NCBI GenBank assembly: GCA_903886975.1
Contig: CAISOB010000002.1
Coordinates: 1-47,737 of the forward strand
Source: an uncultured beta proteobacterium
Lineage (GTDB): Bacteria > Pseudomonadota > Gammaproteobacteria > Burkholderiales > Rhodocyclaceae
DNA: 47,737 bases
Direction of reading: 5' to 3'
Shown: one piece after another, positions 16,868 to 24,140 of the stretch
Numbering within the stretch: position 1 is the stretch's first letter
Layout of the letters: every line of letters starts with the position of its first letter
Notes under the pieces: generated by a model
Database searches by the model: none
What the model was told of the DNA's origin: nothing
Seen by the model: only the letters and a program-made list of their open reading frames with translations
Made by a program: the position numbers and the translations under genes

Positions 16868-17842
16868 TCAGACCTTGATGCCCTGCTCCCTGATGTAATC
16901 GCGGATGATCGTTTCGACATCGGAATCGGCAGTAAATCCGAGTTTTTTCGCCCGCTCGTTGATAAAGCGCACCGGCCATGAATCGACGATGCCCTGAATG
17001 CGCGCGTCGGGTTTCCACTCGACGAGATTCGCGACCTTGTCGCCGGCAATCTTGCGCAAAGCGTCGACCATTTCTCCGACTGATGCGGTGTTGCCCGGCA
17101 GATTGACGACGCGATTCGTCCCCCAGGCCGACGACGGCAGGTCGTGGGCGTGGATGAACGCTTCGACGACCTTGGCCGGCGAGAGCAGCCAGATGCTGGT
17201 TTCCTTGCTCACCGGGCAGGGCGAAACGACACCGGCGAGCGGTTCGCGAATGATGCCGCTGGCGAACGATGAGGCGGCGAGGTTCGGCTTGCCGGCACGC
17301 ACTGAGATCGTCGGCAGGCGCAGCGAGCGGCCGTCGATGAAGCCCTTGCGGTTGTAATCGGTGGCCAGATACTCGCAGCACACCTTCTGCGCGCCATAGG
17401 AGGTCTGCGGATTCGGCGTCGTCGAATCGTCGAGGATCTTCGGCAGGTCACCACCGAAAGCCGCGACTGAACTGGCGAAGACATAGCGTGGCGGGCGCGC
17501 CTGTTTGCGGCAGGTTTCGAGCAGCGCGCGCGAGCCGTCGAGATTCACCTTGTAGCCAAGGTCAAAATCGGCTTCGGCGCCGCCGCTGACGATCGACGCA
17601 AGATGAAAGACCGAAGCGGTATCGCCACCCATGAGTTCGGCGAGCAGCGCCTTGTCGGTCAGATCGCCGGTCACGCACTTCAAGCGCGGGTCGGTCTGCG
17701 GCGGGAAAGCCATGTCGAGCAGGGTGATCTGGGTGATGGGCGTCTGTTTGCCCTCGGCATTGGCCAGCGTGCCGCGCTTGAGCAGGGTGTTGGCCAGGCG
17801 AAAACCAATAAATCCGCCGCCCCCAGTGATAATTACTTTCAT
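16868..17842 (-). CDS. denD: NAD-dependent epimerase/dehydrogenase, DenD-like
   Basis: A 324-residue extended short-chain dehydrogenase. It begins MKVIITGGGGFIGFRLANTL (NAD-binding GxxGxxG), with the VFHLASIVSGGAEADFD segment near residue 78, the Ser of VFASSVAAFGG near residue 121, and the catalytic YxxxK as SYGAQK near residue 146. This layout and length match D-erythronate 2-dehydrogenase (DenD), which oxidises D-erythronate to 2-oxo-tetronate. DenD normally works with OtnI, the kinase OtnK and the decarboxylase OtnC; OtnK and OtnC are not present in this window. ATG 17842 is preceded by AGGAG; an in-frame ATG at 17869 is less likely. Confidence 0.75.
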   Translation of the reverse strand: MKVIITGGGGFIGFRLANTLLKRGTLANAEGKQTPITQITLLDMAFPPQTDPRLKCVTGDLTDKALLAELMGGDTASVFHLASIVSGGAEADFDLGYKVNLDGSRALLETCRKQARPPRYVFASSVAAFGGDLPKILDDSTTPNPQTSYGAQKVCCEYLATDYNRKGFIDGRSLRLPTISVRAGKPNLAASSFASGIIREPLAGVVSPCPVSKETSIWLLSPAKVVEAFIHAHDLPSSAWGTNRVVNLPGNTASVGEMVDALRKIAGDKVANLVEWKPDARIQGIVDSWPVRFINERAKKLGFTADSDVETIIRDYIREQGIKV

Positions 17843-18155
17843 TTCTTTGTTCTCCTGTTGATATGTCAAGAATGAGCGGCTCGGGCGCTTGCAACGCGCC
17901 CGCGATCGCGCGGGTCAACTACTGCTGTCGTGCGCGGTCCGAATCTTCGCGAACCGGCCCGGCGGCTTTCGCGATCATTCCGGCAGTCGGGGAATCGTAT
18001 CAAGCTCGACGGTCCCTGTATATCGAAACTATCTGAGCGCCTGATCGCTCGTCGTTATCAATCGATTTCCGCGACTCCGATTGCGAGTCCGCGATTGGGA
18101 GAGCGGCGGCTTGCGGCCGTGGCAGACCGAAAGCCGCGTACCCTCTTGCCGGGAA
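17843..18155 (-). other. 313-base gap between MFS permease and denD
   Basis: No gene is visible. It holds an inverted repeat CGGGCGC (17882-17888)/GCGCCCG (17896-17902) and a shorter one GACTC/GAGTC (18073-18077/18085-18089). Either could end the permease transcript or be a leader structure of denD. A TTGACA-like hexamer on the minus strand near 17864-17869 is too close to the denD ribosome site to be its promoter. No other strong promoter is clear to me. Confidence 0.4.
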
Positions 18156-19466
18156 TCAGGCGGCTGGTGCTTCGATGGGGTGCTTGACGATGAACCAGTA
18201 GCAAATTGCTGCGCAGGCCACGATGATCCCGGCGCTCACAAAAGCAAGCGTGTAGGAACCGGTTGCATCAACGATCATTCCGGCAACGATAGGCGAGAAC
18301 GCACCACCGAAATAACCGCCAAAATTCTGTATCGAGCCGACCGAGGCGATCATCGACGGCGGTGCAACGTCGCCGGCCAGCGCCCAGGCACGGCCTTGCA
18401 TACTGGCGATGCAGAACAGAGCCAGCGTGAGAACGGCCATCGTCGGGACGATCCCGTGCACGAACGGGATGGTGCACACGGCCGCGCCAGCGACTAGCGC
18501 ATTGAAACTGATGATCACGCGCTTGGTGACCATCGGCGAGCGGCCTTCTTTTTTGTCGAGGATCTTCTTGGTGTACCAACCGCCAAGGATCTCGCCGACG
18601 ATGCCGCCGATCCACGGAATGCTGGCGTACATGCCGAGTTCCTTCATGGAAATACCCTGCGTCTTCAGGAGATACAGCGGCAGGAAGACCAGGAAGATAT
18701 TCCAGATCCAGATGGTGCAGAAATAGCCCAGAACCATGCCCCAGACACTGCGATATTTGAACAGGCTTCCCCAGCTGATCTTGGATTGGGTTAGGCGCTG
18801 TTCGACGCCGGATCCGTCGGCGGTGATGTAGTCGAGTTCTTCGGTCGAGAGGTTCTTCTGATCCTTGGGGTTGTTGTAGAAGAACCAGAAGAATACGACG
18901 AAGACGAGGCCCATCAGCCCGGAAATATAGAACAGCCAGCGCCAGCCAAAGAGCAGCATGATGGTGACGAGCAGCGGCGGAGTCAAGGCAGGGCCGAACT
19001 TTGATCCCGAATCCCAGATGCCCGTGGCAAAGTCACGTTCCTTCTTTGGCGTCCAGATCGAAGATATCTTCGAGCAGGTCGGCATGCACGGCGCTTCGCC
19101 GACACCGAGGAGGAAGCGGGCACCGATCAATTCGGGCAGCTTGCTGCACATTCCCGTGAGAGCCGTCGCCAGACTCCACCAGATGACCGCGCCGGACAGA
19201 ACCTTCTTGGTTCCGAAGCGGTCGCACAACCAGCCCGACGGTAGCTGCATGAGGCCATAGGTCCAGGAAAAGACCGCGCCCATCAAGCCGATGTCGGTGT
19301 TGGTCAGATTCAATTCCTTCATCATTTGCGGCGCCGCGATCGAGAGATTCATGCGATCGAGGTAGTTGATGATCCCGACGATAAGCAGCAAGGTAATGAC
19401 CTTCCAGCGTATGTTCCCCTTGGGCTTGCTTGCGACCAAGACCGTTGTTGCTGCAGTGGTTTCCAT
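18156..19466 (-). CDS. MFS sugar-acid:H+ symporter (ACS family)
   Basis: A 436-residue, twelve-helix MFS permease of the anion:cation symporter type. Family markers are the first-helix end INYLDRMNLSIAAPQMMKELNLT near residue 33, typical of GudP/GarP/ExuT and phthalate permeases, then SWTYGLMQLPSGWLCDRFGTKKV near residue 68 (motif A), and GVGEAPCMPTCSKI near residue 123. Such permeases import glucarate, galactarate, hexuronates, aldonates or related acids. It lies between the 2-hydroxyacid dehydrogenase and the DenD-like gene on the same strand, so it probably supplies the substrate of that pathway. Both flanking gaps are over 250 bases, so it may have its own promoter. Confidence 0.88.
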   Translation of the reverse strand: METTAATTVLVASKPKGNIRWKVITLLLIVGIINYLDRMNLSIAAPQMMKELNLTNTDIGLMGAVFSWTYGLMQLPSGWLCDRFGTKKVLSGAVIWWSLATALTGMCSKLPELIGARFLLGVGEAPCMPTCSKISSIWTPKKERDFATGIWDSGSKFGPALTPPLLVTIMLLFGWRWLFYISGLMGLVFVVFFWFFYNNPKDQKNLSTEELDYITADGSGVEQRLTQSKISWGSLFKYRSVWGMVLGYFCTIWIWNIFLVFLPLYLLKTQGISMKELGMYASIPWIGGIVGEILGGWYTKKILDKKEGRSPMVTKRVIISFNALVAGAAVCTIPFVHGIVPTMAVLTLALFCIASMQGRAWALAGDVAPPSMIASVGSIQNFGGYFGGAFSPIVAGMIVDATGSYTLAFVSAGIIVACAAICYWFIVKHPIEAPAA

Positions 19467-19546
19467 GAGCTATTTCCCTTTTCGTTTATTTCATTCGAAC
19501 AGATTGCCGCCAGATAAAACCCGACTTTCCGGCCACATCACATTAC

Positions 19547-19707
19547 CGTGCAAGAGCGGTCTTGCACGCTTCCCCTCCACTACAGCCTGCTGCTGAACAC
19601 GCGGATCAGCAGCTTGTGTATCCGTTTGTTGCGCACCGGCGTCCTTCGTTCGGTGCCTCTCTATACATCTTCTCAATCGCTGCGCCAGGCTGGGCGCCGA
19701 GCGCCCA
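19547..19707. repeat. Hairpin-rich intergenic stretch
   Basis: Between the 2-hydroxyacid dehydrogenase and the MFS permease lie two perfect hairpins: CGTGCAAGA (19547-19555)/TCTTGCACG (19560-19568) with loop GCGG, and TGGGCGC (19691-19697)/GCGCCCA (19701-19707) with loop CGA. The second is 12 bases past the dehydrogenase stop and may be its terminator, although no T-run follows. Weaker pairs (CTGCTG/CAGCAG and GCACCG/CGGTGC) lie between them. Confidence 0.5.
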
Positions 19708-19718
19708 AGGCAATGGTC

Positions 19719-20693
19719 TTAGCGAAAGTTAACTTCCTGATTCAGGCAAGTCGGCATCGGCTTTCCGGCCAGACCCGCGAGCAGGTTTTCAGCGGCCAGA
19801 CAGGCCATCGCGTCGCGCGTCTCGTCGGTGGCGCTGCCGATGTGCGGCGTAACCAGAATGTTGTTTAAGGTGAGCAGTCGGTGTCTCGCCGGCAGCGGCT
19901 CCGGATCGGTGACATCAAGTGCGGCATAGGCAATCTTCCCGCTATGCAAAGCATCGTACAGGGCGTCGGTATCGACCAGCCCGCCGCGCGCCGCATTGAC
20001 GAAATAGGCGCTCGTCTTCATTTTGGCAAATTGTGCGGCGCCGAACATGCCCCGGCGCTCGGGCGAGAATGGCAGCATGACGACGATGAAATCGGCGCTC
20101 GCCAGGAGATCGTCAAAGGCCGCGTACGTGACCTTCAAAATGCCGTCGTCCTGACGCCGGGTCCGATTGTGATAGATCACCTTCATGCCGCTCGTCTGCG
20201 CGCGCCGGGCAACCGCTGAGCCTATCCGGCCCATACCGACGATGCCGAGCGTTTTGCCGAACAGGTCGACGCCGAAGGGCAACTCGGCTTGCTCCCACTT
20301 CCCGGACAGCACCCAGTTCCAGCCTTCATGGATACGCCGCGCCGCCGACAGCAAGATGCCGAAGGTCAGGTCCGCAGTCGCTTCCGCAAGCACCCCGGGC
20401 GTATTGCTGAAAGGAATGCCGCGCTTGCTGCAGGCCGCGAGATCGGCATTTTCGTAACCGGCAGCCGCCTGCGCGATGACGCGCAAGTTCGGCGCATGAA
20501 CGAGCAACGCGGAATCAACCTTGACGCCGTGACCGGTGTTGAACAAGCCGTCAGCGTCCTTGATCCAATCGTAGAGAAGCTCGAGCGATATGGGCTCACG
20601 TTTGTCCCAGATCTTAAGCTCGCAGTGCTTGGCGAGCATTTCGCGCGCGACCGGGCGAATATTTGTCGGAACCACGACACGATGTTTGGGCAC
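19719..20693 (-). CDS. D-2-hydroxyacid dehydrogenase (GhrB-like)
   Basis: A 324-residue NAD(P)-dependent D-2-hydroxyacid dehydrogenase. The nucleotide site is LGIVGMGRIGSAVARRAQ near residue 146. The catalytic residues are readable: Arg in NAARGGLVDTDAL near residue 232, Glu in DVTDPEPLP near residue 261, and His in VTPHIGSATDETRDAM near residue 283. The pattern is close to E. coli GhrB (glyoxylate/hydroxypyruvate and 2-ketogluconate reductase). In a sugar-acid operon it could reduce hydroxypyruvate, glyoxylate or a 2-oxo-aldonate. It is transcribed divergently from a LysR gene 152 bases away, the usual arrangement for a LysR target. Confidence 0.85.
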   Translation of the reverse strand: MPKHRVVVPTNIRPVAREMLAKHCELKIWDKREPISLELLYDWIKDADGLFNTGHGVKVDSALLVHAPNLRVIAQAAAGYENADLAACSKRGIPFSNTPGVLAEATADLTFGILLSAARRIHEGWNWVLSGKWEQAELPFGVDLFGKTLGIVGMGRIGSAVARRAQTSGMKVIYHNRTRRQDDGILKVTYAAFDDLLASADFIVVMLPFSPERRGMFGAAQFAKMKTSAYFVNAARGGLVDTDALYDALHSGKIAYAALDVTDPEPLPARHRLLTLNNILVTPHIGSATDETRDAMACLAAENLLAGLAGKPMPTCLNQEVNFR

Positions 20694-20845
20694 GGAAGGC
20701 CTCCTTGATGACTATGTTTCTTCTGTCGGCCCACGCACCAGTGATCGCCTGGCATTCGAGCGCAGGGTATGCTATCCCCGCAAATGGATTCCGTATACTG
20801 AAAGTAATTGATATATTGATTCCCTACGGTTATCGGTCGAATGCC

Positions 20846-21790
20846 ATGCCAAAAGCCCGTCCTGCCCTGATCAATCGCCTGCGCATGCGCCAGGTCGCCT
20901 TGATGCTCGCGATCCAGGAACATCGTACGCTGCGGGCGGCTGCCCACCATCTCGGGGTAACCCAGCCGGCGGCGAGCAAGATGTTGCATGAACTGGAGGA
21001 CGCCATCGGCGAGGTGCTGTTCGACCGGGTCGGTCGCGGTTTGCAACTCAATCCGGCCGGGCTGGCGGTAATCAACACGTTTCGCGGGGTGCGCAACAGC
21101 CTTTCGGCGCTCAGCCATGAGCTGCACGAGCTGCGCCTCGGCAGCGCTGGCAAATTGTTTGTCGGCAGCATCATGGTCGCGACACCGAACTACCTCAACG
21201 ATGCGCTGATCGGACTGAAGAAGATTTATCCGCTGCTTTCGATCGAAGTTCTCATCGACACCAGCGACCGCCTGGTCGAACTCCTGCACAACGGCACGCT
21301 TGACATTGTCATTGGGCGGATGCCGGAGACATCGACCGCCGCGACGCAGGACTGCGTGTTCCATCCAATCGGCGAAGAAACGATTTCCATCGTCGCCGCC
21401 TGCACGCACCCGCTGGCGCGCCGGTCCACGAAGAAGCGCTTGAGCTTCGAGGCATTGCTCGCCTATCCGTGGATACTGCAGCCGCGTGGCAGCCCTTCGC
21501 GCGGAATGATCGAACAGGAGTTCCTCAGCCACCACGCGCCCTTGCCGCTGGGGCTGATCGAAACGACGTCGATCCTGATCGCCTCAAGCCTGATCGCGGA
21601 CAGCGAGATGATCGCCGCCATCCCGTATTCAATTGCCAGCCCATACGAAAAGCACGGCCTGCTGCGCATCCTGCCCTACGCCTTCACGCACACCCTCACA
21701 CCTTGGGGCAGCCTGGTGCACCGCGACCGGGCGATCAACCAAATGACGCGGAAGTTCATGGAGCTGTTGCACGCCGGCGCGGTCAATTAA
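20846..21790 (+). CDS. LysR-type transcriptional regulator
   Basis: A 314-residue LysR protein. The N-terminal winged helix-turn-helix covers about residues 10-65, with the recognition region RAAAHHLGVTQPAASKMLHELEDAIGEVLFDR. A periplasmic-binding-like co-inducer domain follows from about residue 95. The start INRLRMRQVALML resembles the GbpR subgroup of sugar-responsive LysR proteins. Start choice: ATG 20846 begins this fold; the upstream frame to 20663 lies across the divergent gene and promoter. It probably activates the divergent dehydrogenase-permease-denD set in response to its sugar acid. The 20694-20845 spacer is AT-rich near GTATAC (20793-20798), a plausible binding area. Confidence 0.88.
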   Translation: MPKARPALINRLRMRQVALMLAIQEHRTLRAAAHHLGVTQPAASKMLHELEDAIGEVLFDRVGRGLQLNPAGLAVINTFRGVRNSLSALSHELHELRLGSAGKLFVGSIMVATPNYLNDALIGLKKIYPLLSIEVLIDTSDRLVELLHNGTLDIVIGRMPETSTAATQDCVFHPIGEETISIVAACTHPLARRSTKKRLSFEALLAYPWILQPRGSPSRGMIEQEFLSHHAPLPLGLIETTSILIASSLIADSEMIAAIPYSIASPYEKHGLLRILPYAFTHTLTPWGSLVHRDRAINQMTRKFMELLHAGAVN

Positions 21791-21816
21791 ACCGCTCGCC
21801 AGCCGAACGATCGCCT

Positions 21817-22500
21817 TCACCGCCCGACGGCGAGTTCTCGCTCAAGCAGTTTGCGCGACACCTGCCAGCCGTTGTGATGATGGGCGCGCAACAGTTCGCG
21901 CAACAGGGGTCCGTTGCGCTCCGTGATGACACTTACAATCTGCTCGTGTTCGGCGACGGCGCGTTCCCAGCGTTCGTGGTGACGGTTGCCAGCGTAGCGG
22001 TAACGGCGGATGCGCGCGCATTCGTTAGCGTAAATCCGCGCGAGCACGCCATTGCCGGCCGCGTCGACGATGCGCTGATGGATCGCCTGGTTGATTTCAA
22101 AGTACGTCATCAATTGTCCGGCGCCAAACGCTGCACGCATCTGTCGATGCAATTCGGCGATCGCGGCGATCTCCGGCTCGCTGATCCGGGCGCAAGCCGG
22201 TTCGGCAGCGAGCCCTTCGAGCCCGATCAGCACTTCGATTGCCGCGTCGACCTCGGCCACCGACAGCGCCGTCACCGTCGCGCCTCGATTCGGAACAATG
22301 GTCACCAGACCTTCTGCGGCGAGAATCTTGAATGCTTCGCGCAAGGGCGTGCGCGAGATACCGTCAAAATGCGCGCCGAATTGCTCACCGACCTCGCGTT
22401 CGGAAATGCGCTGGCCGGGCGCGAGATCGCCGGCAACAATCATCCTGCGCAGCCGCTCGGCAGCGATCTGCGTGCGATTACCGTGCTTGTTTTCGAGCAT
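21817..22500 (-). CDS. GntR-family regulator, FadR/FCD subgroup
   Basis: A 227-residue regulator with an N-terminal GntR winged helix (AAERLRRMIVAGDLAPGQRISEREVGEQF, then SRTPLREAFKILAAEGLV) and an all-helical FCD effector domain. Metal/ligand-type residues of FCD appear in FEINQAIHQRIVDAAGN near residue 135 and AVAEHEQIV near residue 195. FCD regulators commonly respond to sugar acids or other carboxylates. GTG 22530 would add ten residues, but it has no ribosome site; ATG 22500 has GGAATCGAG before it. It is divergent from the DRL-type gene and converges on the LysR gene. Two TTGCATGnAATAnGC sites lie in the shared promoter region. Confidence 0.85.
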   Translation of the reverse strand: MLENKHGNRTQIAAERLRRMIVAGDLAPGQRISEREVGEQFGAHFDGISRTPLREAFKILAAEGLVTIVPNRGATVTALSVAEVDAAIEVLIGLEGLAAEPACARISEPEIAAIAELHRQMRAAFGAGQLMTYFEINQAIHQRIVDAAGNGVLARIYANECARIRRYRYAGNRHHERWERAVAEHEQIVSVITERNGPLLRELLRAHHHNGWQVSRKLLERELAVGR

Positions 22501-22548
22501 CTCGATTCCGGTTTGTTGGCGCTTGCTCACGCCGGCGCGACTGCATTA

Positions 22549-22625
22549 TTGCATGGAATAAGCTACCGTTTGTCTGCTTCACCGGCAAACTATTCGTTAC
22601 TTTCCATAGATTGCATGTAATATGC
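22549..22625. promoter_or_regulatory. Repeated candidate operator between gntR and DRL gene
   Basis: TTGCATGGAATAAGC (22549-22563) and TTGCATGTAATATGC (22611-22625) differ at only two of fifteen positions and are 62 bp apart, about six helical turns. The first is preceded by TGCATTATTGCA, itself a palindrome, and the second contains the inverted repeat GCAT-N5-ATGC. They probably bind the divergently encoded GntR protein. Confidence 0.55.
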
Positions 22626-22664
22626 GAATCTCGATAATTCGCCGACGTTCGCACTGGAAGCAAA

Positions 22665-24077
22665 ATGAATCATCTCGATTACTACGCCACAGCTCGAGCC
22701 CCGGTTGAAACCTGTGTGGTTGGCAGCGGCGGTTTCGGCCGCAGCTTTCTCGCCCAGGGATTACGCGTGCCGCTGATGCACGCGCGTATTGCCGTCGACG
22801 TCGATGCGGCGATTGCGGCGGCGGGATTCACCGCCCTCGGTATTCCTGCGGCTGACGTCGCGCTCTGCGCGAACGCTGACCAGGCGCGTGAGGCGTGGAT
22901 CCACGGCCGCTTCATCGCGGCGGCCGATCTTTCGGTCGTCGCCGGCCTGCCGATTGACGTCGTCGTCGAGGCGACCGGCAATCCAGAGGCCGGCGCGCGG
23001 CACAGCCGCATCGCCATTGAAGCCGGTCACCACCTGGCACTTGCCTCGAAGGAAGTCGATAGCGTCATCGGACCTTATCTCGCGCATTTTGCCGCACAGC
23101 GCGGCAAAGTCGTTACGCCGGTCGACGGCGATCAGCCCAGCCTGCTGATTGGCCTCATCACCTGGGCGCAAACACTGGGCTTCGACATTGTCGCTGCCGG
23201 CAAGTCGAGCGAATACGATTTTGTGTACGACGCCGCGGCGGGGACGATGAGCAGTGATGGGAAAACCGTTGCCATGGACGAATTCGCTGGTCTTTGGGAC
23301 CTCGGCGAGCGTGCCGTCGGCGAAGTCGCGAAACTGCGCTCGGCGGCCTGCGCGCAGTTGCCGCAGCGTGCCGTTCCCGACTTGTGCGAACTCCTCGTCG
23401 TCGCCAATGCGACGGGATTTGTCCCGGATCGACCCGACTTGCACGCGCCGATTGCCCGCGTCCCCGAGGTGGCGAATTTCTTTGGACCGATCGGCGAGGG
23501 CGGCATGCTCGCCGGCGAGCGCTCACTCGATGTGTTCCACTGTTTGCGGCGTCCCGATGAAGCGAGTTTCGCCGGCGGTGTCTTCGTCGTCGTGCGCTGT
23601 GAAGATCGCGTGACCTGGGATCTGCTTGCCGCCAAGGGCCATGTTATTTCGCGCGACGGCCGGCGCGCCATGCTCTACCTGCCGCGCCACCTGCTCGGAC
23701 TCGAAGCGGCAACCAGCGTCCTCGACGCCGCCGTGCACGGGCGCTCGAGCGGCGCGCAAGCACCGCAGCCGCGGCTCGACCTTGTCGCTCGCGCGACCCG
23801 ATCGCTGACGGCGGGGACCTTGCTGGCAATGGGCGGGCACCACCACACGATCGCCGGAACGGCAGCCGAGCTGCAACCGGCGGCGCCGCTTGGCGACGGC
23901 CAGGCGGTGCCGTTTTATCTTGCGGCAAACCGGCGGCTGGTGCGCGATGTCGCAATCGGAGCAACGATCAATTTCGCCGACATCGAGATCGATCCGGACT
24001 CGGAGTTGCTCGCGCTGCGCCGCCTTCAGGACGAGTGCTTCTTTGGCGGCGTCGGGCGCTCCGCGGTAACAGCCTGA
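22665..24077 (+). CDS. DXR-II/DRL-type oxidoreductase with SAF domain
   Basis: A 470-residue protein with a homoserine-dehydrogenase-like Rossmann domain (CVVGSGGFGRSFLAQGL near residue 18; VVVEATGNPEAG near residue 102), then a catalytic region containing GDQPSLLIGLITWAQTLGFDIVAAGK from about residue 155 and LCELLVVANATGF near residue 242, and a C-terminal SAF-like domain (LVARATRSLTAGTLL, then RDVAIGATINFADIEID). This order matches the DRL family, whose Brucella abortus member acts as a second type of 1-deoxyxylulose-5-phosphate reductoisomerase. Many DRL homologues have unknown substrates. Here the gene sits among erythrulose-phosphate enzymes, so a role on a tetrose or branched sugar phosphate is more likely than isoprenoid synthesis. 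It converges on the kinase gene. Confidence 0.8.
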   Translation: MNHLDYYATARAPVETCVVGSGGFGRSFLAQGLRVPLMHARIAVDVDAAIAAAGFTALGIPAADVALCANADQAREAWIHGRFIAAADLSVVAGLPIDVVVEATGNPEAGARHSRIAIEAGHHLALASKEVDSVIGPYLAHFAAQRGKVVTPVDGDQPSLLIGLITWAQTLGFDIVAAGKSSEYDFVYDAAAGTMSSDGKTVAMDEFAGLWDLGERAVGEVAKLRSAACAQLPQRAVPDLCELLVVANATGFVPDRPDLHAPIARVPEVANFFGPIGEGGMLAGERSLDVFHCLRRPDEASFAGGVFVVVRCEDRVTWDLLAAKGHVISRDGRRAMLYLPRHLLGLEAATSVLDAAVHGRSSGAQAPQPRLDLVARATRSLTAGTLLAMGGHHHTIAGTAAELQPAAPLGDGQAVPFYLAANRRLVRDVAIGATINFADIEIDPDSELLALRRLQDECFFGGVGRSAVTA

Positions 24078-24085
24078 TAAAGACA

Positions 24086-24118
24086 AGCCGGGGCACGGGC
24101 TGACGCCCTAACCCGGCT
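24086..24118. terminator. Nested hairpin between convergent genes
   Basis: AGCCGGG (24086-24092) pairs with CCCGGCT (24112-24118), and inside it GGGC (24097-24100) pairs with GCCC (24105-24108). It lies between the convergent DRL and kinase stops and is the likely terminator for both, although no long T-run follows. Confidence 0.5.
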
Positions 24119-24140
24119 CGCTCGTAAAATTCTCGAAAGA

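Noticed and set aside
15459..16898. A 479-residue plus-strand frame across two dehydrogenase/isomerase genes
   Set aside because: It spans two well-supported minus-strand genes and their spacer, so it is a GC-rich antisense frame.
17864..17869. TTGACA on the minus strand just before denD
   Set aside because: It lies within 30 bases of the start codon, leaving no room for a -10 element and leader ahead of the ribosome site.
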